NCBI RefSeq assembly: GCF_035046505.1
Contig: NC_089823.1
Coordinates: forward strand, 226,942,604-227,006,603
Length of the DNA: 64,000 nt
Reading direction: 5' to 3'
From: Tiliqua scincoides
Lineage: Eukaryota > Chordata > Lepidosauria > Squamata > Scincidae
Positions 55,929 to 64,000 of the stretch are shown piece after piece. Below the pieces are notes generated by a model. That model saw only the letters and a list, made by a program, of their open reading frames with translations, searched no databases and was not told the origin of the DNA. The translations under genes and the position numbers were made by a program. Position 1 is the stretch's first letter; every line of letters begins with the position of its first letter.

Positions 55929-56486
55929 CAGATAGATCTTTTCAGTTGCAATTTGGCTAAAATACAGCCAACTAAAATGTTCCTGTTTTCAGCTAGCCAC
56001 TAACTATTCAAAGAAGAAGATTTATTTATTTACACTTCTGATTGTCTGGCAGTTAAAAAAAAAAAAAAAAAGACATTCTCAAAGTCACAATGCTGAAGGG
56101 CTCTTAACTATATTCACTGATCTTCTGTTTCCTCTACAGAAAACTCCTCTAGAGTGATTTATAGCAACACTTATAAATGTTTGGATCAGAACCATTTAAA
56201 ATGTAAAAGAGACTTTTCAGGTGCAAATGGTCTTGTTGAAGCGACTCTGTTTTGCATTTTCAACAGAAAGAACACCCTGAAACAAGAAATTTCTGCCCTC
56301 TGGGGTATCTTGGGAACCTGATAATGAAAAGTTCAGGAGGATAATTTCCTTGAAGACTTACTTTAAACATGCTGAATTTCTTTTCTGACTACTCCCACTT
56401 GTTAAAGAAACATAGTTCAAGATCTCCAACTCATACATCTCTAACTCCACTTGCCAGTAACAATTCATTCATGTGTATTCTGTGCA
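55929..56486. other. Unassigned stretch
   Basis: A poly-A run of about 17 lies at 56055-56071. No genes recognised. Confidence 0.35.
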
Positions 56487-56563
56487 GGTGGGCCACTGTG
56501 AGATACAGGAAGCTGGACTAGATGGGTCTATGGCCTGATCCAGCGGGGTTGTTCTTATGTTCA
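56487..56563 (+). mobile_element. CR1 3' terminal fragment
   Basis: GTGGGCCACTGTGAGATACA through GCGGGGTTGTTCTTATGTTC, only the last 75 bases. Confidence 0.9.
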
Positions 56564-57005
56564 GGCTGTGGACAGTGAAAGTTGCATGGGTGGGAAACAG
56601 CAGCTTTTCCCCTCTCCAGTTTTCTGTATGCAAAAAGACTGATGGTAGGGGGTTCAGCAGTGAATCAGTCTACAAGCAGCACAGCCTACTCTTGAGTGAT
56701 GAATTGGGCAGACAGAGGAGCCAGGCCTGAACCAGCACTTAGGCAAGAGCCTATTGGCTCGTTCTATTATATGTCTGCAGGGTTGGAAGGTACAGTACCT
56801 GCTCCTGGCCAGTGGTGGAGCTGCAGTGCTGCAGAAATCAGACCAGTGGCTTTTTCATGCTTGCAGGGTGACATTATATCTACTTCTGTTTCTGTAGTTT
56901 GAACATTGTATCATTGGTAATATTTGCCTCAGTTCATGGCAAGGTGGGAGGGCAGAACAGCGTGGTTAGGAGGCAGGGGATGGGTGGATCAGGTCCAGGA
57001 AGGAC
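56564..57005. other. Unassigned stretch
   Basis: No elements or genes recognised. Confidence 0.35.
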
Positions 57006-57279
57006 CAGTGGCATCACTAGGATTCACGTCACCGGGTGCGGGAGGCCTTTGCATCTCCCCATGCAGTGGGGGGGGCAACACCCCAGGTGGTGGGCGTGGT
57101 GATGTACCATCGCCCTGCCCCCACTGGTTTTTGGCTGTAACTTTTGTTAGAACACAGATATTTCAATGTGGCTTGTTTCATTGCATTCTGCATGAAATTA
57201 CGCATTGATTGATATATAACATGATGGTCTTATTCCTCCAAATTCTGATTTTAGTGATTTTGAAAACTTGTAAAACATC
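57006..57279 (+). mobile_element. hAT family E, left part
   Basis: CAGTGGCATCACTAGGATTC, then ATTTCAATGTGGCTTGTTTC and TGATATATAACATGATGG, as in 16709-17067. A CR1 insertion cuts it near 57280. A family E right end lies at 58829, followed by GAAGGAGA, while GGAAGGAC precedes this left end. Confidence 0.7.
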
Positions 57280-57545
57280 CCCTTATGTTCTTATAAGGGG
57301 ATTGGACAGGTTTCTGGAGGAAAGGTCCATTACGGGGTACAAGCCATGATGTGTATGCGCAACCTCCTGATTTTAGAAATGGGTTATGTCAGAATGCCAG
57401 ATGCAGGGGAGGGCACCAGGATGAGGTCTCTTGTTTTCTGGTGTGCTCCCTGGGGCATTTGGTGGGCTGCTGTGAGATACAGGAAGCTGGACTAGATGGG
57501 CCTATGGCCTGATCCAGTGGGGCTGTTCTTATGTTCTTATGTAAA
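57280..57545 (+). mobile_element. CR1 3' end
   Basis: GGGGATTGGACAGGTTTCTG, GGCATTTGGTGGGCTGCTGT and GGGGCTGTTCTTATGTTCTT. It begins in the last ORF2 codons (FLEERSITGYKP-like) and includes the whole 3' UTR. Confidence 0.93.
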
Positions 57546-57587
57546 GTCTCACACACACCAGTGTCAACTTACTAACACCTTAGTGCA

Positions 57588-57710
57588 GCAGTTCTCAAAC
57601 TTTTAGCACTGGGACCCACTTTTTAGAATGACAGTCTGTCCAGGACCCATTGGAAGTGATGTCATGGCCAGAAGTGACATCATCAAGCAAATTAAAATAA
57701 ATAATTATAA
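57588..57710 (+). mobile_element. hAT family C, left half
   Basis: CAGCAGTTCTCAAACTTTTA, GGGACCCACTTTTTAGAATG and CCAGAAGTGACATCATCAAG, followed by an AAT/AAAAT-rich segment. The right end is missing. Confidence 0.65.
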
Positions 57711-57754
57711 ATAATTAAAATAAAATAAAAGAAATAATTAAATAAGGGAGAGCC

Positions 57755-58111
57755 AGTCCTGTTCCACCAAGTGAATCTACTCTGAAGTAAGTCCTATTGT
57801 GGTCAATGGGGCTTACTCTCAGGAAAGTGTGGGTAGGATTGCAGCCTGTGAGCCCAATCCTATGCATGACTACTCTGAAGTAAGTTCCTTAGTGGTCAAT
57901 GGGGCTTACTCTCAGGAAAGTGTGGTAGGACTACAGCCTGTGAGCCCAATCCTATGCCTGTCTACTCTGAAGTAAGTCCCATAGTGGTCAATGGGGCTTA
58001 CTCTCAGAAAAGTGTGGGGAGGATTGCAGCCTGTGAGCCCAAGCCTAGGCATGTCTACTCTGAAGTAAGTCCTATAGTGGTCAATGAGACTTACTCTGTA
58101 GTCTGCCTGCA
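57755..58111. repeat. Tandem array of the 90-bp MITE, four units
   Basis: CTACTCTGAAGTAAGT recurs at 57778, 57870, 57962 and 58055, a spacing of 92-93 bases. Each unit is a whole MITE (CAATGGGGCTTACTCTCAGG, GGATTGCAGCCTGTGAGCCC). The first and last units are shortened. Confidence 0.93.
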
Positions 58112-58259
58112 GTAACATCCCCCAAAAAGAATCAGTGATATTTCCAGCCCTCCCAGTGCCCAGTTTAAAGTTCTTCTACTTCAAGCACATCAAGATAAAG
58201 ACCCACCTGGCCTTGCAAGTGCAAAATAGAAAACTTCCCCTTACTAGTTGAATCCTCTT

Positions 58260-58829
58260 TTTGGTCCTTTTCTTGGAGGGGGGGGGGAGGCTGCCTTCTG
58301 GAGCTGCCTTCTGGAGCAGCTCCATCAGATTGGGACCATTCTGGTGTCCTCACATTCCCCTTTGCCTGGCCTGACCACCAGCCAAGGCACGTCTGCCTAC
58401 TCGCGAGTAAATGCGACCATGTGGCTGACTTTGCTTTCCATAGAGCTCAATAGACTGCAGGAGGGAGGGAAGGACTTCCTTCTCAGGTGTTTTGGGGGCT
58501 GCATTCATTGGATCTGACGTTGTTGGATTCCTCTCAGCCTGCCCTTCCGGTGGACTAAGGCAAGTTCGCCTACTCACGAGTAAATGCACGATATGGCTCA
58601 CTTTCACTTTCCATAGGGCTCCATGCATTTTTTTCTTTCTGGTTTTTTGGCCATAACCTTCGAAGGAAAGGAGCTATTTCGATTCTGTTTTTTGCATTGC
58701 GTTCCGCTGGACATTCTGTATCCAACGGTGTATGGCATGATGGGGTAGCTCCTAAAGCCGCGATGTTAGCACATCACCCCCAGGGCGGGTCACCTGGTGC
58801 GGCCCGCACACCCCTAGCGAAGCCACTGG
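58260..58829. mobile_element. hAT family E right part with an internal duplication
   Basis: CTACTCGCGAGTAAATGC at 58398 and CTACTCACGAGTAAATGC at 58570 mark a direct duplication of about 175 bp. After it comes a family E right half: ATTTCGATTCTGTTTTTTGC, ATGGCATGATGGGG, CACCCCTAGCGAAGCCACTG. Confidence 0.6.
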
Positions 58830-58858
58830 AAGGAGACGGGTTCTGCAGCGGTGGTGGC

Positions 58859-59285
58859 TGCAAATCCTAACCCCTTTCCTGGATCCATACCTGTAGCACA
58901 GGTCCATGTGTACCTGGGCCAGCTATTACTCCTTGCCCCTGGCAGTTACAATCCTAGCAATCACTATGAGTCAACTTGGACCTGCACCAGTGATATCGCT
59001 GGCACAAGTCTGAGTTGATTCATGTCAGCAGATCTGGCCTGGGAAGGGGGTTAGGTGCTGCTGTTCCTATCTTCTCCCAGGCCCAATCCATCCACCCCTG
59101 GTTACACATCCTCCCTGTTTTCCCTCACACCTGCACCAGACTTACCTGCTCCCGAAGGTGTCCCTTAGAGCAATGGTACCAGCAGGAAGTCTTCCCACCA
59201 GTGCACCTACTAGAGATACTCTGGCAAAGTGATTTATGGTGCCTTTGTGACACATTCAGCTGGCACGTCACTTAAGGTTGGACCA
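58859..59285. mobile_element. GGATTGGGC-type element (about 430 bp), decayed ends
   Basis: GCAAATCCTAACCCCTTTCC at the left; the interior has ATATCGCTGGCACAAGTCTG and CCAGCAGGAAGTCTTCCCAC; the right end is AAGGTTGGACCAT. It belongs to the same group as 6290 and 63095. Confidence 0.5.
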
Positions 59286-59372
59286 TGACGCTACAATCCT
59301 GTTTAAATTTAACTGGGATTAAATCCTATTGAACACAGTGGAACTTACCTCTGAGCAAATATCCAGATCCTA
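59286..59372. mobile_element. Decayed 90-bp MITE
   Basis: CTACAATCCTGTTTAAATTT, GGATTAAATCCTATTGAACA and GAACTTACCTCTGAGCAAAT follow the MITE layout with many changes. Confidence 0.6.
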
Positions 59373-60371
59373 GCACTCCAATAATTTATATATTTATTTG
59401 GGATATTTTTTTTTTCTCCTGCTGAAACTGAAACCTTTCCCCATAATTGTCTGATTTGTCCTGATTGTTTCACGGCATTTCACCTCAATGATTCACAATC
59501 ACTATTCCTAGGAGCTTAATTAGAATCTGGTGTTTTGTATGATGGGCCATTTGTCATTATATATTCCTTTAAAAAAAAGATGAAATATTGTTGCATCTAA
59601 TATGGGTATTGTATTTTACACCCCACTTCTCGACACAGTCCGCAGTATGCTTCCAACTGTAGGACACCACACAATCTCCTTGAACTTTGTGAAATCACTA
59701 GAGAGACCTTTTCCCCAGAACCATGCCTGAGGCACTTCACAAAATTTAGTACTGTCCCTGAACCAGCTGTAAAGGCTTGGTTAACAATTAAAAAGGCATT
59801 TCAGAAATCCCTAATGGGACAAAAAGTACATTGTTTCTCCTTTCAGATAAAATAAAGGCTTTGATGTAACAAAATGAAATATGTGTCATAAAATCACTCT
59901 ATTTTATTTGTGCTTTATTCCATTTTGGGGGGGTGCCTGTTTTCTTTGTATGTTCTGGATGATCCTCATGGTTTGGACATTTCCAGCCTTCCCCTGCCAA
60001 TGTCCATGTAAATCAGGAATGTTTGAGTTAGACATGAGCCCATTGATTGAATCAGGTCCCCGCTAGCAGTTCTCCAGGCGAAGAAAAGGTTGAAATCAAC
60101 TTACAAGATGACATAATTCCAACCAAGGAATAAAATAAGTTTCCAGCCAGAAGTACGCTGTCTTGACCTTCAGTCATCCAGGACTTCAATAGAGATCTCC
60201 ACACCAGAGAGCCCACTAGCATCCACGAGAAATGCAAGAGGAGACTGGTGGTCTGAGTAAGATCAGAGAAGGAACTGTGAAGATATGAAATTGTTTGAAT
60301 TCTATATTCTTGTGGTGCTTGCCTCTCTATCTACATTACAACCCCATCCACAATTCCCAGCTAACTTGCTG
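59373..60371. other. Unassigned stretch
   Basis: No elements or genes recognised. Confidence 0.35.
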
Positions 60372-60753
60372 AACTCTCCGTTACAAAGCATGCATGAGAT
60401 TCTGCAGTGCTTCAGTGCCATCGGCTGATGATCAGTACAATTGCCCTGTTCCAAAGTTTTATCTCCTTTTTTCTTTTACTGGACTTTTAATAAAAAAAAT
60501 TTACAGTTTCAACTCAAGGCCACCTGGTTCCTGGTACAGGAAGTTCAATGCATTATCCCATCTCCTTGCTCTGCAGATGCTATTGTGATTTTGAGGTTCA
60601 ATACTGATCTGTGGGGGAGGTTTTGTCCAGAGAGCCCTTCTGGCTAGCCTGATCTCTTGGGCTAGTAGCAGCTGATTTAATCAAGGCTTTTCTTTATTCA
60701 ATTATCTGTACAAACAGGAGAGAGAAGGGGAGTGAACATGCTAACCACTAGGC

Positions 60754-62144
60754 CAGTGGTACTCAAACTTTTCCGACCAGTAGCTCCCCTTGACTCCCGT
60801 GGCTGTTGGTCATGACTCCCCATCATGTTCCCGAGGGCTGCAAGTGACATCATTAAACTGGAAGTGGTCAGAAATATTAACTATATTAAATATATTAAAT
60901 GTAATATTATAATATTATATTTATGATAATATAATATTAAGTATTAAATATATATTAACTATATTAATATTAATTATATTAATCATATCATTAATTAAAT
61001 GCAGATCTTAAAAAATATATTATTAATATACATGCTTTATAAATGATCAGCTGCTGATCACTGTTGGAGACAGGATGCTGGAGTAGGTAGATTTTGTCTG
61101 GTCCAGGAGGACTCCTTTTTTAAACTTTGTAAGCATACCAATAGAATTGTTTTATCAAATGAACTTTGTGAACAACCAGTCTGACCAACATTACACACAT
61201 ACACCCCTGTGGACCTCAATCCAACTAGTCATTTTTCCCATTCTCCTTGGATAGGATTGAATCCTTTATTAATTTAATGAAATTAAATTTTTCCAGCAGC
61301 TGGTGAGGAAAACCAAAATAGACCGTGAAAATATATCACAGCTGATAAGGGTTTGGTTAGGAATCTGATTTGTCTCCTATACTAGGAGATGCACAACTCA
61401 AGCCTATGCATGTCTACTCAGAAGTAAGTCCCATTAGAGTCAATGGGGCTTACTCCCAGGAAAGTGTGGATAGGATTGGGCTGGTAATCACTTCATCAAT
61501 GGCTGATAAGTATTCCCTTCAAATAGCAAGATTCATCACTTTAAAAATACAGCCTTTGCTCTTCAGCCAAACCACAAGATTAATAAACCACTTTAAAAAC
61601 AGTCCCCTTTTTCTGCTCCTGGCCAAGTAAAGTGTGTGCTTCTCTCTCTCTGCCCCCCCCTTTGCCAACTGCATGGAAACAACTTTAAGACCCTTGGTGA
61701 CTGGTAAAATAGGAAGCGTTTTATTTGGGGAGGGGGAGGAAAGCAGGAAGGTTTGGAGATTGAAAGGGGTGAGCGGAAGAGGGAGGGGGTTGAAAAGAGA
61801 GATTTCACTTTGATGAGAAGCGATCCCAGGCTGGGAACTAGGAACCAACCAGACAAGGATCAGCCAGGGTTAAGGACTGCAAGCTGAGCAAACAACGTGC
61901 AGCGAACACAGAAGGCGGCAGCCTCGGAATGGAGGGAGCAGAGGGTGGGGCGGCGGCAGCCACTCTCGCAGCTGAGCTACTCCCATTTCTTCTGTTTTAA
62001 AAAAAGCGCAGATGACAGGCAGAAGACCGGCTCATATTCTGCCCAGGGGTGTGACGGTATCCCTGCGAGAGGACATCCCACACCTCCCCTTTGTGTTCCT
62101 GGCGCCTCCCTAAAGAGCCGCGCTGCACAGTTTGAATAACACTG
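60754..62144. mobile_element. 1.39-kb non-autonomous hAT element, exact 8-bp duplication
   Basis: Left end CAGTGGTACTCAAACTTTTC; inverted right end CAGTGTTATTCAAACTGTGC. CACTAGGC flanks both sides (60746-60753 and 62145-62152). The left interior has a stretch of almost pure AT (60860-61020). A 90-bp MITE lies at 61399-61486. The right third is GC-richer with a purine tract (61720-61800). No frame resembles a hAT transposase. Confidence 0.9.
61399..61486. mobile_element. 90-bp MITE nested in the hAT element
   Basis: AAGCCTATGCATGTCTACTC through AGTGTGGATAGGATTGGGCT. Confidence 0.85.
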
Positions 62145-62249
62145 CACTAGGCCCTACTGCCCTGAATCAGCAATCAGCATGGGGTTGTTGGTAGCTCCTC
62201 CTTCAACCCTGACAGTTACCCAGATGTGCAATTCTCATGCCTTATGTGC

Positions 62250-62252
<3 letters not shown>

Positions 62253-62291
<39 letters not shown>
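62253..62291. repeat. CT dinucleotide microsatellite
   Basis: About 19 CT units. Confidence 0.97.
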
Positions 62292-62293
<2 letters not shown>

Positions 62294-62375
62294 TAGTGCA
62301 AAGAAGCCTTCTCTCTCTGCCTAAATGACTTCATAGGACTTGAAAATAATTGAGGAGAGATTTGTGAAGCACTTT

Positions 62376-62500
62376 AGAACATAAGAAGAACCCTGTTGGA
62401 TCAGTTCCAAAGCCCATCTAGTCCAGCTTCCTGTATCTCATAGTGGTCCACCAGATATCTCAGGGAGCACACAAGACCACAAGGACCCTCTCTTGCATCT
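62376..62500 (-). mobile_element. CR1 3' terminal fragment, diverged
   Basis: AGAACATAAGAAGAACCCTG, AAAGCCCATCTAGTCCAGCT and a shortened 3' UTR ending TCTTGCATCTTG. Confidence 0.88.
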
Positions 62501-63094
62501 TGTAAGGGAGTTGCCAGGGAGTTGCAAGGGAATATACTTTGTATACTAAAAGGTTCATTGCAAATAATAATGCCATAAGAATCAAAACATTATGGGGAAA
62601 TGAGGATAAACTAGTAGGAAACCCAATTTATTTTTGGCAAAACAGCATTTTGCTTTCTTCAGTACTCATTGGTGACTTGTCAACCCAAAGAATGAGAGAA
62701 AGAAAACCAACTGATGTTTCAAGAGGGTGAAAGGAAACTTTGAGTGTCGACAAGCTCTTCTTCCTTGCTTGGAGCTTTCACACCTTTCAGCGGCAAAACA
62801 AGGCCTGATAAAAGGTATCTCTCAACTTCAGCTGCTCAAGTTCCTCACGGAAATTGCTGCACAGGGCTGCAGTTTTGATAGCTGTTCTCTGAAGAGGGAA
62901 TGTTTTTTGCTGATGTCAACTGAACCTGAGCTAAGAAGATTCCATAATATGGAATTCCAGCAGCAAGGTTGTCAATTGGACATGGCAAGGGAAGAGATGT
63001 CACTTGTGTCTCTCTCCCCCCCCCCCCAATTGAATTGCAGGCTCCATGTGAATATTCATTAGAGTGTCTGTTTTACAGGCGAGCTTACCAAACC
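62501..63094. other. Unassigned stretch
   Basis: A 111-codon open frame begins at 62727 (MKGNFECRQALLPCLEL). I recognise no family and the frame may be chance. A C run lies at 63018-63027. Confidence 0.3.
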
Positions 63095-63310
63095 TAACAC
63101 TGACGGGCAACCCATTCCTAACCAGTGCCATTGCAGGGGGGCCAGCATGGCTGCACTATATCCTGTGCGAGTGGGCTGGAGGTTTATCTGAGGTAAGGGG
63201 ACATTTGTTTGCAGATTGCAGACACAGCAAGCTTTGCCTGCCAATTCACCCACGTGAGTCCAAGTAGAGCCATGACAGCAGATCTGACCTGGGAAGGGGG
63301 ACAGGCTGCA
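63095..63310. mobile_element. GGATTGGGC-type element fragment
   Basis: CTGACGGGCAACCCATTCCT, TGAGGTAAGGGGACATTTGT and CAGCAGATCTGACCTGGGAA are group phrases (compare 58859). The ends are unclear. Confidence 0.45.
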
Positions 63311-63321
63311 TTATGTATGTA

Positions 63322-63351
63322 AGTTATGCAGGATCGAAATCCTGCATAACT
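63322..63351. repeat. Perfect 13-bp hairpin
   Basis: AGTTATGCAGGAT, loop CGAA, ATCCTGCATAACT. A related but unpaired unit follows at 63391 (GGATCGAAATCCTACCATCC). Confidence 0.85.
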
Positions 63352-63373
63352 GATTGGCCCAGACTTATGGCTG

Positions 63374-63412
63374 GCCAATTGGGTGATGGATCGAAATCCT
63401 ACCATCCGATTG
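63374..63412. repeat. Direct repeat bracketing the LINE
   Basis: GGCCAATTGGGTGATGGATC and the following AAATCCTACCATCCGATT recur at 63961-64000 with two or three differences. They lie on either side of the LINE fragment. Confidence 0.8.
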
Positions 63413-63429
63413 GCCCTCTAGTTAATGTT

Positions 63430-63957
63430 GTTGGCAACCTTCAGTCTCGAGAGACTATGGTATCGCGTTCTGAAAAGTGGTTTTGGAACATCGTCTAGTG
63501 TGGCTGAAAAGGCCAATTCGGGAGTGACAATCCCTTCCACAATGGGAGCAAGTGCAGTCTGACCCTGGTCTGTCTCCCTGGCTATGGGCCTTCCTTCTTT
63601 GCCTCTTAGCCTCAGACTGTTGGCCAAGTGTCTCTTCAAACTGGGAAAGGCCATGCTGCACAGCCTGCCTCCAAGCGGGCCGCTCAGAGGCCAGGGTTTC
63701 CCACTTGTTGAGGTCCACTCCTAAGGCCTTCAGATCCCTCTTGCAGATGTCCTTGTATCGCAGCTGTGGTCTACCTGTAGGGCGCTTTCCTTGCAGGAGT
63801 TCTCCATAGAGGAGATCCTTTGGGATCCGGCCATCATCCATTCTCACGACATGACCGAGCCAACGCAGGCGTCTCTGTTTCAGCAGTGCATACATGCTAG
63901 GGATTCCAGCACGTTCCAGGACTGTGTTGTTTGGAACTTTGTGCTGCCAGGTGATGC
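63430..63957 (-). mobile_element. LINE 3' end with C-terminal zinc-finger motif
   Basis: The 3' end (left) is GTTGGCAACCTTCAGTCTCG. Reading leftward on the minus strand, the coding part ends about 40 bases before it. It is 5'-truncated at GGCATCACCTGGCAG. It is the same family as 374-758. Its terminal sequence equals the tail of the 5S SINEs, making it the likely partner LINE. The clade is uncertain (an APE-type LINE outside CR1 and L2 is my guess). Confidence 0.85.
63455..63957 (-). pseudogene. LINE ORF C-terminus, open for about 165 residues
   Basis: It contains LLKQRRLRWLGHVVRMDDGR (about residues 28-47), GKRPTGRPQLRYKDICKRDL (60-79), then W89-W99 spacing and a finger-like C140-x2-C143-x12-H156-x3-C160. 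The last part probably binds nucleic acid. The catalytic RT motifs lie upstream and are missing, so no active enzyme is made. The full C-terminus without stops suggests a fairly recent copy. Confidence 0.8.
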
Positions 63958-64000
63958 CTCTGGCCAATTGGGTGATGGATCAAAATCCTATCATCTGATT

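Larger units (their letters stand above)
60372..62215. repeat. Unclassified repeat family H, copy 2, split by a hAT element
   Basis: GATTCTGCAGTGCTTCAGTG, TTTTACTGGACTTTTAAT, GAGCCCTTCTGGCTAGCCTG and GCTAACCACTAGGC match 41650-42305. After the hAT (60754-62144) the match resumes with CCTACTGCCCTGAATCAGCA. Removing the insert restores one continuous alignment. Confidence 0.62.

Noticed and set aside
62727-63062. 111-codon plus-strand frame as a host gene
   Set aside because: No family recognised, no splice signals that fit, and the end runs into a C homopolymer.
1-64000. LTR retroelements or endogenous viral copies
   Set aside because: I saw no long terminal direct repeats, primer-binding site or gag/pol/env-like reading frames; all reverse transcriptase pieces belong to LINEs.

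Overview
The window looks like nuclear DNA of a squamate reptile (lizard or snake). This rests on repeat content: CR1 LINE 3' ends with an octamer tail of TTCTTATG type, L2 tails ending AAGCGGTATATAAATA followed by TAA repeats, 5S-rRNA-derived SINEs, a tRNA-headed SINE with an L2 tail, and many small hAT and Harbinger-like non-autonomous DNA elements. The species cannot be told. I found no convincing host protein-coding gene, rRNA gene or tRNA gene, and I recognised no LTR element or viral copy. It reads as intergenic or intronic DNA built mostly from nested transposons. One splice-flanked open segment at 53631-53762 is the only exon candidate, and it is weak.

Layout. 0-9 kb: a chimeric LINE fragment, a hAT element with dense CAAGTC subterminal motifs (819-1393), two palindromic hAT MITEs, an old L1 fragment, a 5S SINE and a GC-rich composite. 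9-20 kb: CR1 ends at 9.4 and 18.1 kb, an L2 LINE (12.1-13.5 kb), and hAT elements, one of them split by a tRNA-L2 SINE. 20-33 kb: an AT-rich palindrome at 21.8-22.2 kb, a CR1 dimer, two 5S SINEs, several hAT copies with exact 8-bp target duplications, and a 1.2-kb foldback element. 33-47 kb: more hAT and TIR elements, then the longest LINE here, a 2.3-kb CR1 (38621-40935) inserted in an older repeat whose empty counterpart lies at 3.2-3.9 kb. 46.7-47.6 kb holds a three-level nest: Tigger-like element, then Harbinger-like MITE, then LINE-tailed element. 48-64 kb: further MITEs, a second CR1 dimer, a four-unit tandem array made of a MITE, a 1.39-kb hAT element with perfect 8-bp duplications, and the 3' part of an uncommon LINE with a terminal zinc-finger motif.

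How the parts relate. The LINE at 63.4-64.0 kb shares its 3' terminus with the 5S SINEs and with a third, 467-bp element at 46.9-47.3 kb, so one LINE probably mobilised at least two non-autonomous lineages. The hAT copies fall into two groups by target site. Those with CAGGGGT or CAGTG ends followed by CAAAC/CAACC all hit nnnTAnnn sites. Those with CAGTGGTGTAGCTAG-like, CAGTGGTGTCACTA-like or CAGTGATG ends do not, which suggests two different transposase sources. A third DNA-element group with GGATTGGGC-type ends and 3-bp TNA duplications ranges from a 32-bp end-to-end remnant to more than 600 bp.

Coordinates of element ends were read by eye from terminal repeats and target duplications. Family names are by recognition and were not checked against a database.
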